Shown here piece by piece: positions 14,137 through 23,194 of a stretch of DNA of 64,000 bases. Below the pieces are notes generated by a model, which did not search any database, was not told the origin of the DNA, and saw only the letters and a program-made list of their open reading frames with translations. Position 1 is the first letter of the stretch, and each line of letters begins with the position of its first letter. Source of the stretch: Niveispirillum sp943371025 (GTDB lineage Bacteria; Pseudomonadota; Alphaproteobacteria; Azospirillales; Azospirillaceae); contig CALRTC020000007.1 in the NCBI GenBank assembly GCA_943371025.1, positions 1 through 64,000 on the forward strand. The letters are read 5' to 3'. Position numbers and translations under genes: made by a program.

Positions 14137-16218
14137 TTACGCCGATCTGGCCAGATTGATGCCGAGAGGCAGGCCGACGACGAGTGACGGAAGGTCGGCC
14201 TCCAGCAGGATCTCGCCCGACTGCGGCTCTATATTTTTCAGCGCGATGGCTATGCTGATCGGGTGGTCTTGGAGGTAGGTCTCGGGATCGCTGCTGAGCG
14301 CCAAGCCCGCGTTCTGGACGCCGAGCGGGTTGGCAACGGCGATACTCGAAATGCAGAAATTGGCCGGATCGGCGAGCAGGCCAGCGGCGTCGACGGGGCG
14401 CCATGGGTAGACGCCAGCGTCTGGAGCTTTGGTCCCGACGTACGATGTGAGCGATGATGCGAGGCCGCTGGGGCCGTCTGCGGTCTCATTTTGGTAGACC
14501 GTCGCGCCGGCCGTTTGCCAGCCCGAAGTCGATGCTTGGACACCCGTCCCGATCGCGACGCCAATCGTCACCTTCGCAGTGCGTTGTCCATCACTGTCAG
14601 CAACCAATTGAATATCCGTGACTTTTCCGCGACAGGTGCCAAGCCCTGGGATGCTGGACAGGCGGACGGACGATGACAAAGTCAAGGAGGCGGCGGCTTC
14701 GAAGGTGCATTCGAAGCTGATCGAAATCGCCCTGGCCGCGGCGGCCAGCCGGGCGCGGGCCCGCTGCATGGCGTTTTGGACGAGAGACAAGCCGAGGGTG
14801 GAAAGTCCGCCGCCGGAAAAGCAGGCGGATGCGGCCGGCCGCTGGCGGGTTGAGGTTTTCCAGGTCGTGCTGCCGTCAGGCGACTGGTATTCGACGAGCT
14901 GCGAAATCTCAAGCTCGGCGTCAATGTAGGCGTTGGCCTTCAAGGCCATCTTTTCGCGCTTACCGGCGACGGAAGACGAGACGAAAAGCGGCTGAATACC
15001 TGCTGTAACCGAAAATGAGACGACCTCGCGGCGCGGCTGCTCATACGACGCCTCGATTTGCATCTGGCCGGTATAGACGCCGACCTCGTAGCTGATTTGC
15101 CTGTTTCGCGGGACGTCAGGGGTCGCCGGCCAGTCTGGCGAGCGTATGTAGTCAACCTCCGGGTCGCCGCTGGGGTAGTCCAGCGCCGACACGGTCGCAG
15201 CGGTCGACACACCGGTGCCGACCTTTGTCAGTGCAGCATATTTGACTGAGTAGCCGGACGATGACCCGGAAACGGCACCGGTCCAGGCTGACTCCAGGTC
15301 ATCCTGCGTCACCGTTGATATCGTCGTCGTCGGCACGCCCCCGTTGGCGGCGGCAAAAACTTTCGGGCCCGCGTCGAACTGAGTCTTGACCATCTGCGAC
15401 CAGCCAACGTCAAGCTCAACATCGACCTGTGTCACTGGCGGCTCCGTCACCTCAACCGACACATCCCAGACATCGCCCGCTGCGAAAGTCGTAAACCCGC
15501 TCCCCGCAAAGATGTGGCTCAGCGTCGGGCTTCCGCCGATGCGCGGCCAATGCACGACCAGCGGCACGGCGGCGAGCGCAACCGCCGGATCCGCCGGGTC
15601 GTAATCCTCCGGCAGCAGAAGCGGCTCGAACTGGGGCCGGCGCGGGCGGCTGATCGTCACCGACAGATTGGCCGGCGTCCAGCCCACCGGGATCTCAATG
15701 ACGGTTAGAATTCCAGCAGCAAAATCAATACGATAGTTGGTGTTTTCGATCCACAGCGGGTCGACCACGTCTGCTGACGCGAGCTGCGTGTAGCCCAAAT
15801 TGAGCTTGGTGCCGACGATTATCCCAGATTGTGGGAGTGAGACTGTCGATAGGAAGCCATTTAGTGAGGCAAAAAGAGAAAGAAGCTGCCCACGGTCGTC
15901 AGATGGCCTAGAAACGCATTCTATAGCGACGCTTTCCTGCCCGACGAGGCCGACCGGAAACGCGGTGAGGCTGCCGGCGAACAGAAGCGTCGGCGCGGCG
16001 CCGGCAGAAAGCTCGCACGAGATGAAGGCCCGGCGCTTCCTGCCGGGGGCCAGAAGGCCGATCCCGGGATTGCGGATCTCGACCGACGCTGTGGCAAACT
16101 CACCCTCGCTGTGAGAAATCGTCAGGCTGAAGACTTCCTCATCCTCGCGGGCGTGCGTCACGGAAGAAAAGACCTCCGCATCATCGACCCACGCGAAGAA
16201 AATCCTTCCGGAAGTCAT
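14137..16218 (-). CDS. Tail hub / baseplate-type protein
   Basis: 693 residues from ATG 16218, the first start after the upstream stop at 16221; an upstream in-frame start would overlap the previous gene. The N-terminal part (residues 1-100) has alternating charged and hydrophobic strands (SGRIFFAWVDD, SLTISHSEGEFATASVEIRNPG) like tail-hub domains that form the ring below the tail tube. The central part is Ser/Thr/Val-rich beta structure. Position after the tape measure and one small tail protein supports the role. Confidence 0.65.
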   Translation of the reverse strand: MTSGRIFFAWVDDAEVFSSVTHAREDEEVFSLTISHSEGEFATASVEIRNPGIGLLAPGRKRRAFISCELSAGAAPTLLFAGSLTAFPVGLVGQESVAIECVSRPSDDRGQLLSLFASLNGFLSTVSLPQSGIIVGTKLNLGYTQLASADVVDPLWIENTNYRIDFAAGILTVIEIPVGWTPANLSVTISRPRRPQFEPLLLPEDYDPADPAVALAAVPLVVHWPRIGGSPTLSHIFAGSGFTTFAAGDVWDVSVEVTEPPVTQVDVELDVGWSQMVKTQFDAGPKVFAAANGGVPTTTISTVTQDDLESAWTGAVSGSSSGYSVKYAALTKVGTGVSTAATVSALDYPSGDPEVDYIRSPDWPATPDVPRNRQISYEVGVYTGQMQIEASYEQPRREVVSFSVTAGIQPLFVSSSVAGKREKMALKANAYIDAELEISQLVEYQSPDGSTTWKTSTRQRPAASACFSGGGLSTLGLSLVQNAMQRARARLAAAARAISISFECTFEAAASLTLSSSVRLSSIPGLGTCRGKVTDIQLVADSDGQRTAKVTIGVAIGTGVQASTSGWQTAGATVYQNETADGPSGLASSLTSYVGTKAPDAGVYPWRPVDAAGLLADPANFCISSIAVANPLGVQNAGLALSSDPETYLQDHPISIAIALKNIEPQSGEILLEADLPSLVVGLPLGINLARSA

Positions 16219-16220
16219 AA

Positions 16221-16760
16221 TCAAACCTCTTCGAGTTCCGCCGACCAGCTTGCCGACCGCCCCCAATCATTTTCCGATCTTGACCAAGATGCGACCAAGC
16301 ACTGGACGATCGGTCGGTAGACGACATAGGAGACTGCCACAGGAAAAATAACAGACCATGGCGCCGTTGTCGAACTTGACGACGGAGATATTTCGACTCC
16401 ATCGACAGTTACGCCCCGGACAGACCCATCAACCGGCTGCCTGGCCAGCACCGCGCTCGTCGGCGTGCCCGGCGTAGGTAGCTGCTCCAGGGGATCCGGC
16501 AGATGGCACGTGACCGGCATGCCGCGCCACAACCCAACCAGCGTCGGCACCCGACCACCGCTGTGCGCCAAGCTGATTTTTACCTTGCGAAACAGCGGGT
16601 TAGACAGATTTTTCAGCGAGCCGTTGACCGTCCGCCGCAGCTCTCCCGCGTCGATCGGCGACACGTCCACGTCAATTCCGCGGGCCGAGCGGACCGGGAA
16701 CACGACCTCGCCGATATCTGAGGAAATTAGTCGGAGATAGGTATCTGGAGCATCGGTCAT
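16221..16760 (-). CDS. Phage minor tail (tip) protein
   Basis: 179 residues, beginning TDAPDTYLRLISSDIGEVVFPV and containing DVSPIDAGELRRTVNGSLKNL, a pattern seen in short distal tail proteins next to the hub. The gene follows the tape measure gene by 74 bp and precedes the hub gene by 2 bp. Exact family is not identified. Confidence 0.55.
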   Translation of the reverse strand: MTDAPDTYLRLISSDIGEVVFPVRSARGIDVDVSPIDAGELRRTVNGSLKNLSNPLFRKVKISLAHSGGRVPTLVGLWRGMPVTCHLPDPLEQLPTPGTPTSAVLARQPVDGSVRGVTVDGVEISPSSSSTTAPWSVIFPVAVSYVVYRPIVQCLVASWSRSENDWGRSASWSAELEEV

Positions 16761-16834
16761 TGCAGTCTTTTCCTATGGTGGTCGTCTGTCCTATTCGGGC
16801 GGACAATTTGCCGTGTCTGGGCGGACCCGGCGGG

Positions 16835-19800
16835 TCAGCGCCAGGCCGGCTGGCTGCCGCTTGAGCTGACCCGCGCCGTCCGCTGCAGGGCGGCCTTGAT
16901 GTCGCGGATCCCGGCATCGCTGGTCCGGGCGGCGACAGACTGCCCGCTTGGCAGTACAAGGGTCAGCCCCGCGCCCATGCCACCGTCATCCCCGCCGATG
17001 CCGGCCAGCGAGGGGACCGACATCCTGGGCATCGCCATGGCGCCGACAAACCCGCCAGCGGCGAAGCCGGGCAGCCGCAAGCTATTGATCCTATTCAGAA
17101 AATCAGTGCCGTACTGCCGAACGGCGGCGGCGCGGACGACATACTCGCCGGAGGAAAGGCGGGCCAGGATGCTGTCCGAGGTCGGGCCGCCGGGGCCGGT
17201 GACAGCCCCGCCGTCCGCAAAGCCGGGCGGGCTGGAGGAGGCGGAAGGTGCGGCGGTGAGGCCGAAGAAGGAGCCGGCCGTTTGCAAGGCGGAAGCAATG
17301 GCGGACCCGACGCGGCTGGCGCCGGCGGCGATGCTGTCCCACAAGCCACTGAAAAGGTTGGCGATATAGTCAACTGAGTCGTAGACCGCGTTGGCAATGT
17401 CGTCGTGAAAGAGAGCTACAATGGCGGCGCTCGCGGCGACAATGCCGGCAATGATAAGAGCCGGCCAGCCGACCAACGCGACGAGAGCAGCACCGATGCC
17501 GCCGAGAATGCCAACAATTGGCGCGGCAACAGCGGCGATGCTTGTGAAGATCCCGATGAAGGGGGCGAGCAAGCCGGCCAGGATGGCAAGCTGCCTGTTG
17601 TTTTCCGCGCCCGTCAGTTCTCGGATGACAGCGAGTAGAGGCTCAGCCGCAGCGGCCAGCGGGCCGATCACGCCGCTGATGACGGCTGCGATGTCGGTTG
17701 CGAGGCCGCGTGCGAAGGCAAAAAACGCCTGAAGTTCCGCGAAAATCGGGCGGATGTCGCGCTCGTAGACGGCAATGAAATCCGAGAAAAGTCCGCCGAA
17801 CTCTTCGGTCGCAGCTTTGCGCAGGCTCTGGATCCAGCCGGGCACGGCCGAAGGCTCGCCCCAGAGCCAAGCAAAGACCTCTCCGAAAACGCGGCGAACC
17901 TCAGCTGCAGCGCCGGTCAATCCGGCGAGCCATGGAGTCTGGATCTTTTCGCCAGTCCCCGCGAAGAGATTAACAACGTCGCGGACGACGATTTCGGCTT
18001 CAGCGACGAAATACTTCGCCCAGCCGGCGATCGCGATACGGTTCCTGCCGAAAAATGCTGTGATTCCGTTGAGTTGCTGGGCCAGATCCGGCCCGATGGC
18101 GGCCAGGATTTCCCTGCGGACCCCGCGGAAGCCGATCGACAGCCGTGAAAATGCCCCGTTGACCGCGAAGGCGGCGTTGATCTGCTCGTCCGTCAGCGCG
18201 CCGCCGGCTTCGGCGGCCTCCTGCATGGTCCGCCGCAGGCCCGCAGCACCCTGCTCCAGGAGCGGGATCAGGCGGATACCGTCATCGCCGCCGATCAGGG
18301 TGGACGCCAAAAACGAACGCGCCGGCGAATTTCCCATCCGGGCAAACCCATCCGCGAGCTGCTCGACGAGCTGATCAGCGCTCAGCATCCCCGAAGCAAT
18401 GGATGTCAGCCGCGACCGCTCCAGGGCGTCAATCTGCTGCTGGATCGCCGCGACATCCGCACCGCTGGCCGACGCGCCGAAAGTCCTCAGTTCATTGATT
18501 TTGCTCTGTATTTCGGCAAGGCGCTTGGCTTCGTCGGTGTCGCTGCGGATCTGGACACCCAGGCGCTCGAAGGCTCGCGCGAGGTCCGAAGTAGGGTCGA
18601 GCCTTGCATTGATATAGTTGTCTTGCAGGCCCTCCAACGCGCCCGCCACGTCGTCGACCTCGATTCCAAACAGCCTGGCCGCGTCGGCAAAAGACGCGAA
18701 CCCTTTGATTCCGCCGGCAAATCCGCTACTGCGGCTGAGCCGCGAGATTTGGACGATGTCGTCGGCCGTTTCTTTTGTCACGAGGCCCAGGGCGCCCCCG
18801 GCTGCAGCAGCGCCGCCGACCGTAACAGCACCAACGCGCAGGGCCAGGCCGGCAGCCTGCCGAAGCAGGCTGACAATCCCGCCCAGGGCGCGGGACCCTG
18901 CGGCGCCAGCGGCAGCGAGGCGGGAGGTGAGCGTCCGCGTACCGGCGGAAGCGGATCCGGCAGCGGTGGAAACTGAGGAAAGCGACGACGAGATAGAGGA
19001 GATCGTGGCGGCCGACGACGGCGGCGGCATAGCGCCTGTCAGGGCGGCCATGGCCGCGGTTGCTGCACCTGCAGCGGTGGCGACAGCGCGCAAGGCGACG
19101 GCGATATCGTCAAGGGTTGTCCGCAGGCGGGTGAGCTTGTCAACCAGCCGGTCGGCGGCTGTGGCAAGTCGGCCCAAAATCGTTACGGCCGCGGGCCCAC
19201 CCACGACGCGGATCGCGATCGTCCCGCCGCCGGATGAGGCAGCGCGGATGGTAGCGAGAGCGGATGAGATGCGCGCGAGCTCTGTTGATGCGGCTGCGCC
19301 GCCGGTAGTGCGCAGGGCTATGGTTGCCGATGCGGCGCGGATGGTGGCGAGAGCAGCGGATATACTGGCGAGCGTCGAGGATACCGCTGCGGCGCCGGTG
19401 ATGCGGAGCGCGATCGTGGCTGACGCAGCCCTGATTGCGGCGACGGAGGCAGAGATGCGCGACAGCGCGGTTTCGGCGGCTGTCGCGCCGGCCAGCGAGA
19501 TACTAATCGCCGCAGATGCGGACTGGATCGCGGTGACTGACGCAGATATGCGCGACAGCGCGGTTTCGGCCGCGGACGCGCCGGTCAGAGAAACAGCTAT
19601 GGACGCGCCACGGATCGATTTTAGGACCGCATCCAGGCGCGTAACAGCGGCGGCGAGTGTAGTCACGCGCGGTGTTGCGCTGGTGGCAGCTGTTGCAACG
19701 GCGGTCCCGGCCGGGCCGGCTGCAGCGCGCACGCCAGCGAGAGACGTTGATACGGCGGACAAATCTCGCGATATGTCAGCAAGGCCAGGGGCGGTGACGT

Positions 19801-20158
19801 CGATCCTGCCGCTGGCACCCCGGAGTCCGGCAACAGCCGTCGCGGCGGCAGCAAGATCGGCGGATAGGGCACCGACGCGGGAAGATGCTGCGGTAGCATC
19901 CGCTGCGATGCCGGCAAAAGCCGAAGATCCGGCAGAACGAATGGCAGAGAGCGCGGTTGACACCTGCTGGATCGCAGTTACCAGGCCTCCAACCTTCCGG
20001 GCGGCATCATCCGTGGCGCCGCCGATGGCAGACGACATAGCGCCGGCGGCTGCACGGAGGCGGTCCATGGCAGTTTCGACGCGCGTAAAGGCGGCCTCAG
20101 CGGCTGGGACGCCGTCTGCCTCGACCAAAAAGCTGATTTTGTTCGGTCCGCTGGCCAT
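16835..20158 (-). CDS. Tail tape measure protein
   Basis: 1107 residues. Layout: Ala/Ser-rich coiled coil N-terminus, four 31-34-residue tandem repeats (191-318), glycine-rich hydrophobic segments in the middle and after residue 800 (IVGILGGIGAALVALVGWPALIIAGIVAA), and a C-terminal GG/PGGPTSDSILARLSSGEYVV block ending FAAGGFVGA, which is typical of tape measures. Length sets tail length; at about 0.15 nm per residue this suggests a tail near 165 nm (inference). It lies directly after the tail chaperone pair, as expected. Confidence 0.93.
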   Translation of the reverse strand: MASGPNKISFLVEADGVPAAEAAFTRVETAMDRLRAAAGAMSSAIGGATDDAARKVGGLVTAIQQVSTALSAIRSAGSSAFAGIAADATAASSRVGALSADLAAAATAVAGLRGASGRIDVTAPGLADISRDLSAVSTSLAGVRAAAGPAGTAVATAATSATPRVTTLAAAVTRLDAVLKSIRGASIAVSLTGASAAETALSRISASVTAIQSASAAISISLAGATAAETALSRISASVAAIRAASATIALRITGAAAVSSTLASISAALATIRAASATIALRTTGGAAASTELARISSALATIRAASSGGGTIAIRVVGGPAAVTILGRLATAADRLVDKLTRLRTTLDDIAVALRAVATAAGAATAAMAALTGAMPPPSSAATISSISSSLSSVSTAAGSASAGTRTLTSRLAAAGAAGSRALGGIVSLLRQAAGLALRVGAVTVGGAAAAGGALGLVTKETADDIVQISRLSRSSGFAGGIKGFASFADAARLFGIEVDDVAGALEGLQDNYINARLDPTSDLARAFERLGVQIRSDTDEAKRLAEIQSKINELRTFGASASGADVAAIQQQIDALERSRLTSIASGMLSADQLVEQLADGFARMGNSPARSFLASTLIGGDDGIRLIPLLEQGAAGLRRTMQEAAEAGGALTDEQINAAFAVNGAFSRLSIGFRGVRREILAAIGPDLAQQLNGITAFFGRNRIAIAGWAKYFVAEAEIVVRDVVNLFAGTGEKIQTPWLAGLTGAAAEVRRVFGEVFAWLWGEPSAVPGWIQSLRKAATEEFGGLFSDFIAVYERDIRPIFAELQAFFAFARGLATDIAAVISGVIGPLAAAAEPLLAVIRELTGAENNRQLAILAGLLAPFIGIFTSIAAVAAPIVGILGGIGAALVALVGWPALIIAGIVAASAAIVALFHDDIANAVYDSVDYIANLFSGLWDSIAAGASRVGSAIASALQTAGSFFGLTAAPSASSSPPGFADGGAVTGPGGPTSDSILARLSSGEYVVRAAAVRQYGTDFLNRINSLRLPGFAAGGFVGAMAMPRMSVPSLAGIGGDDGGMGAGLTLVLPSGQSVAARTSDAGIRDIKAALQRTARVSSSGSQPAWR
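19205..19588 (-). repeat. Tandem 31-residue repeats inside the tape measure gene
   Basis: Residues 191-221, 222-252, 253-283 and 284-317 repeat the pattern (L/I/T)TGxxAAxTxLxxISAxxAxIxxASxxIALR. The first three units are 31 residues and the fourth 34, with a degenerate fifth start (VVGGPAAVTILGRLA). Adjacent units are close at the DNA level too, so unequal recombination could change tail length. Confidence 0.85.
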
Positions 20159-20162
20159 TTTA

Positions 20163-20386
20163 TTACGCTCCGCTCAGTTCCTTGAGCAATTTTTTGACAC
20201 TGTCGTCTTTGCCATGGTGCGCGGCGCGGGCGGCGACGATGGATCTGGCCATGGCGAGATCCTGGCGGCGGGCGTCGATCGAGGCGTAGGCGGCGATCTG
20301 GCGCGGGGTGTATTGCCAAACTGCGAAAGGTGGGTGGCCGGCGGCGATAAGCTGATGTATCGCCGCCGCCAGATCGCTTAACGGGC
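20163..20386 (-). CDS. Second part of the tail chaperone, probably made by -1 frameshift
   Basis: In the -1 frame relative to the 20378-20779 gene, the sequence stays open from inside that gene to TAA at 20163-20165. After the upstream stop it encodes LSDLAAAIHQLIAAGHPPFAV ... DLAMARSIVAARAAHHGKDD and a basic C-terminus of about 72 residues. There is no start codon before a Met about 40 residues in. In long-tailed phages the gene before the tape measure is expressed as a short protein and a frameshifted longer one (lambda G and GT). I could not pick the slippery heptamer with certainty. Confidence 0.7.
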
Positions 20387-20779
20387 CGCCTTCGGAACCG
20401 CGCCCCGCCCGGCGCCGGCCGCGTTGGCCAGACGTTCGAGGCGCGCTACGAAATCCTCCACACCTCCCGGCATCGTCTCGCTGATGATGGCGGACAGCAG
20501 ATCCAGCTGCTCGCTTGCCGACAGGCCGGCGGCGACGGCCTCAGCTTTGGCATCGCCAGGGCTGCCGGTGCCAGCAGCGATGACGGCAGCCAGAGCCTCC
20601 GGCGCGGCCTCAGCCAGACTTTCGGCGGACAGATTGCCGCCGGACAGGGCGGCGAGCAGGGCCGGAAACCGACGCAGCAGGGTGGCAAGGCCAGCTGCAG
20701 AGACGCCGGTGACGGCCACGTCCGTCCCTCTGACAGGGACGGCGCGGCCGGCTGGAGCGATATCGAGAAGGGATGCCAT
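20378..20779 (-). CDS. Tail assembly chaperone (lambda G-like position)
   Basis: 133 residues, helical. It contains the LATLLRRFPALLAAL and AEAAPEALAAVIAAGTG segments common in the chaperones encoded between tail tube and tape measure. It lies 41 bp after the tail tube gene. Its product would coat the tape measure before tube polymerisation. Its 3' end overlaps, in the -1 frame, a second open frame that continues up to the tape measure start. Confidence 0.7.
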   Translation of the reverse strand: MASLLDIAPAGRAVPVRGTDVAVTGVSAAGLATLLRRFPALLAALSGGNLSAESLAEAAPEALAAVIAAGTGSPGDAKAEAVAAGLSASEQLDLLSAIISETMPGGVEDFVARLERLANAAGAGRGAVPKAAR

Positions 20780-20820
20780 AATCAGAAATCTCCAATCGGA
20801 TCAACCGGTTGTCGTGAGGA

Positions 20821-21591
20821 TTAGAGGGTGGACTCGCGCCCGATCTGGAAGCCGCTCGGCTGCGTGCCATCGGGGTAAGCCCGGCCCGTGAGTTCGACCG
20901 TCCCGAAGTCGCTCTCGGAGATCAGCGCGCGGGCGCTGGCAGGCCGCAGCTCGACGTCGTGCAGCTCGACCATGGACTTTACGCCGACGGCATTGATGCC
21001 GCGGACAATCAGCCTGCCGCGGATCCCGGTGCCGTCGGCGATGCCGGACTGGTGGCCCTGGGTGATGGCAGCGGCGTCGTACGAAATCGTGAGGTCGCCG
21101 GACTGTCCGGCGGGGATGGCGACGATTTCCACCAGGCCGGCGGGGCCGTCGACCTTATAATGGGTGCCCAAGACCCAGGCGCCGGTGCCCGTGGCGGACG
21201 TGAGTTCGACGCCAGAGACGGACAGGCGGGGGAGACGGTAGATGCCGCCAGCTTCGACATCAGCGGAGGGGATGACCAGGGTCTGGTCCGTGGCGGCGGC
21301 CTGGGTCATCACGGAGGCGGTGGACATCAGCGAGGCAGCGCGGGCGTACGGGCTCATCTGGGCCAACGTCATACTGACCTCGGCATCCACCTGGCTGACG
21401 ACGCGCTTGACGAGAGTCCTTGTCGGCTGGTTGTTGGCATACCGGTCCGTCTCTTCGACCGAAATCGTGATTTCGACGCTATCGGCGTCGCCCAGGTTCA
21501 GAAACTTCGTCGAGCCGCGCGGCTGAAACAGCAATTCAGCCTTCGGAATGCTGTAAAAATCGTCGCTCAGCGGGGAGAAGATCTTGGACAT
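20821..21591 (-). CDS. Major tail tube protein
   Basis: 256 residues. The N-terminus (SIPKAELLFQPRG, LNLGDADSVEITISVEE) and the middle (VDAEVSMTLAQMSPYARAASLM) match the beta-sandwich tube proteins of long-tailed phages. A second segment (GTHYKVDGPAGLVEIV) has the insertion-domain look seen in the group. Position between the tail terminator and the chaperone supports it. It starts with ATG and a clear spacing from its neighbour. Confidence 0.8.
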   Translation of the reverse strand: MSKIFSPLSDDFYSIPKAELLFQPRGSTKFLNLGDADSVEITISVEETDRYANNQPTRTLVKRVVSQVDAEVSMTLAQMSPYARAASLMSTASVMTQAAATDQTLVIPSADVEAGGIYRLPRLSVSGVELTSATGTGAWVLGTHYKVDGPAGLVEIVAIPAGQSGDLTISYDAAAITQGHQSGIADGTGIRGRLIVRGINAVGVKSMVELHDVELRPASARALISESDFGTVELTGRAYPDGTQPSGFQIGRESTL

Positions 21592-21609
21592 TGCAGAAAC
21601 TCCAGGTGA

Positions 21610-22062
21610 TTACTTGGTTGTGGAGCCCTCTCGGGCGACGATATCGACCTCAAAAGTCGCAGAAACTGAGTGGGTGAGCCGGTCGCCTTCGGAATTGATT
21701 GCCTTCTCGGCGCCGGTCAGCCGCAGATCGCCGGCGATCCCGCCGAGCGTGACATCCGCGAAAAGCTTGACCTCAGCGGCAGCAGCGACAGCTTCGGCGG
21801 CATCCTCGCCATCATCGCCGCGAGATGCTCCGACGATCGTGACGAGGACGGTCCGGGTCAGCATCCTGGCGCCGGGCCGTCCGGCGCTGCCGGTGGAAAC
21901 CCGCTCGCCGGTGACATAAACAAGGGCTGCTGGGTAAGCCGTGTCAGCGAGCGGGTAAGCCCGCGATGCCTCGACAGTTCCGGCCACCGGCGTGCCGGAG
22001 GTCAGCGCCAACACAACGGCGTCGCGGACCTGGCTTCTCAAATGAGGTGCAGTGGCGGGCAT
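21610..22062 (-). CDS. Tail terminator / completion protein
   Basis: 150 residues from ATG 22062; the frame extends upstream but starting there would run through a promoter. It begins PATAPHLRSQVRDAVVLALTSG and has ADTAYPAALVYVTGERV and SATFEVDIVAREG, a pattern of the small alpha/beta proteins that cap the tube. It has its own promoter at 22100-22129 and lies 18 bp before the tail tube gene. Confidence 0.65.
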   Translation of the reverse strand: MPATAPHLRSQVRDAVVLALTSGTPVAGTVEASRAYPLADTAYPAALVYVTGERVSTGSAGRPGARMLTRTVLVTIVGASRGDDGEDAAEAVAAAAEVKLFADVTLGGIAGDLRLTGAEKAINSEGDRLTHSVSATFEVDIVAREGSTTK

Positions 22063-22099
22063 GGAGTGTATCGTCTTTCGTGTTTTTCTACATTTTGGC

Positions 22100-22129
22100 A
22101 AGATATCACGCCGATCTGGCCGGCGCAAA
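22100..22129 (-). promoter_or_regulatory. Phage late-type promoter before the tail terminator gene
   Basis: - strand: CGGATTTGCG with TTTGCG at 22129-22124, 18-bp spacer, TATCTT at 22105-22100. The start codon is 38 bp downstream of the -10 box. Same box and spacing as the other members of the set. Confidence 0.7.
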
Positions 22130-22148
22130 TCCGTGCCCGGCGGCTGAC

Positions 22149-22469
22149 TTATCCGCGGGAAAGCCGGCAGACGATAAGGCCGCCTGCGGGCTCAGCCACC
22201 GTCCTCACCTTATATGTGGTGCCGTCCGGAGCGGTCAGCGTGTGCCCCTCGGCAATCCCTGGCGCGGCGTCAGCGGCAATCGTCGCCGTGGGCACGGTGG
22301 ATTGATATTCAAAGCCGTCCTGGACGTCGACCACCACTGCATCCGACCGAAAAATGAGGCTGATCGGCATTCCCAGGGAGGTGGGGGTGGCCCGCCAAGT
22401 CCAGGCGGACCGGTCCGCGAAAGCACCGATGGTCAGGGCCGGCAAAGCTGCGAAGATGGCGGCGGGCAT
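22149..22469 (-). CDS. Head-tail joining protein
   Basis: 106 residues. It has a GMPISLIFRSDAVVVDVQDG strand pair and ends APDGTTYKVRTVAEPAGGLIVCRLSR, the layout of small beta-barrel head-tail joining proteins (lambda FII type). It follows the small membrane protein gene by 3 bp and precedes the tail terminator. Confidence 0.65.
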   Translation of the reverse strand: MPAAIFAALPALTIGAFADRSAWTWRATPTSLGMPISLIFRSDAVVVDVQDGFEYQSTVPTATIAADAAPGIAEGHTLTAPDGTTYKVRTVAEPAGGLIVCRLSRG

Positions 22470-22472
22470 GTC

Positions 22473-22814
22473 TTAGATCCTGGATGCGGGGCCGCCACCG
22501 GCTAGGGCGGCCAGGACGCGGTCGATGCGGGTGGACAGACCCGTGAATCCGTCTCGCATGTCCCGCGATATCTCCGACATTCGTGCCTCGATGCGCTCGC
22601 GATCGGCGACGTATTCGGCGCGCCGCAGGTAGTCGTCCCGGATTGTGTCCAGGCGACCGGCTACCTCTTCGCGGTCGCGGTCGGCGCGGGCGACAAGCTC
22701 GCTGCGAGTGCGGTCGATGCGCTTGCTGAGGAAGCTGTATACGCCCCAGGCCAAGCCGGCGGCTGTGGCAGCAATGGCGGCGACGCGGAGGAGTATGTCA
22801 ATCTCAGGGGGCAT
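22473..22814 (-). CDS. Small membrane-anchored coiled-coil protein
   Basis: 113 residues. There is one membrane segment near the N-terminus (VAAIAATAAGLAWGVYSFL, about 11-29). It is followed by ~70 charged residues with a heptad pattern (RTRSELVARADRDREEVAGRLDTIRDD). Location among head-tail joining genes is odd for a membrane protein. It could be a superinfection or lysis-related protein. No family is assigned. It has its own promoter at 22856-22886. Confidence 0.65.
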   Translation of the reverse strand: MPPEIDILLRVAAIAATAAGLAWGVYSFLSKRIDRTRSELVARADRDREEVAGRLDTIRDDYLRRAEYVADRERIEARMSEISRDMRDGFTGLSTRIDRVLAALAGGGPASRI

Positions 22815-22835
22815 GGTCGCTGCTCGTGCGATAGT

Positions 22836-22886
22836 GTTGATGTCTAACGATCAACATTATCGCACGAGAAACTGTCGGAGCGCAAA
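22836..22886 (-). promoter_or_regulatory. Phage late-type promoter overlapping a palindrome
   Basis: - strand: TTTGCG (22886-22881), 19-bp spacer, GATAAT (22861-22856). Just downstream lies the palindrome GTTGAT-8 bp-ATCAAC (22836-22855), suited to a repressor or activator at the transcription start. Confidence 0.7.
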
Positions 22887-22994
22887 TCGGCGCGTCAGAT
22901 TTCTTGTCATGTTTGTTGGATGCAATATTCTCGGAATGGTATATATCCCAGCGCCCTGGCCCGAAAACCACCAATCGCAAAGGAACACCAGATC

Positions 22995-23174
22995 ATGCCC
23001 ACTTGGGAAGGTATGTTTAAAGTCCGAGGCAAGAATGGCGAACCAAACAAAGTCATGATATCGGACGGTGATTACCCCGACGACATATATATTGATGAGG
23101 CGGACTACAGAACTAGGCTCTATAATCCGCCGTTTGAAAAGCTAAATTGGAGCAACGAGACAGATAAGAAGTAA
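22995..23174 (+). CDS. Small + strand moron protein, unknown
   Basis: 59 residues from ATG 22995 with AAAGGA upstream. It runs against the surrounding late genes and is AT-richer than they are, as expected for a separately acquired moron expressed from the prophage. It is rich in Asp, Tyr and Asn (DYPDDIYIDEADYRTRLYNPP) with no membrane segment. No family is recognised. Confidence 0.6.
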   Translation: MPTWEGMFKVRGKNGEPNKVMISDGDYPDDIYIDEADYRTRLYNPPFEKLNWSNETDKK

Positions 23175-23194
23175 CAAGCATTTACTTGTCTTCA

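Noticed and set aside
18618..20381. Long + strand frame (587 codons) opposite the tape measure gene
   Set aside because: It is the antisense of a strongly GC-biased gene; its composition (Ala/Arg/Val/Asp mixes) follows from the real frame and no domain appears.
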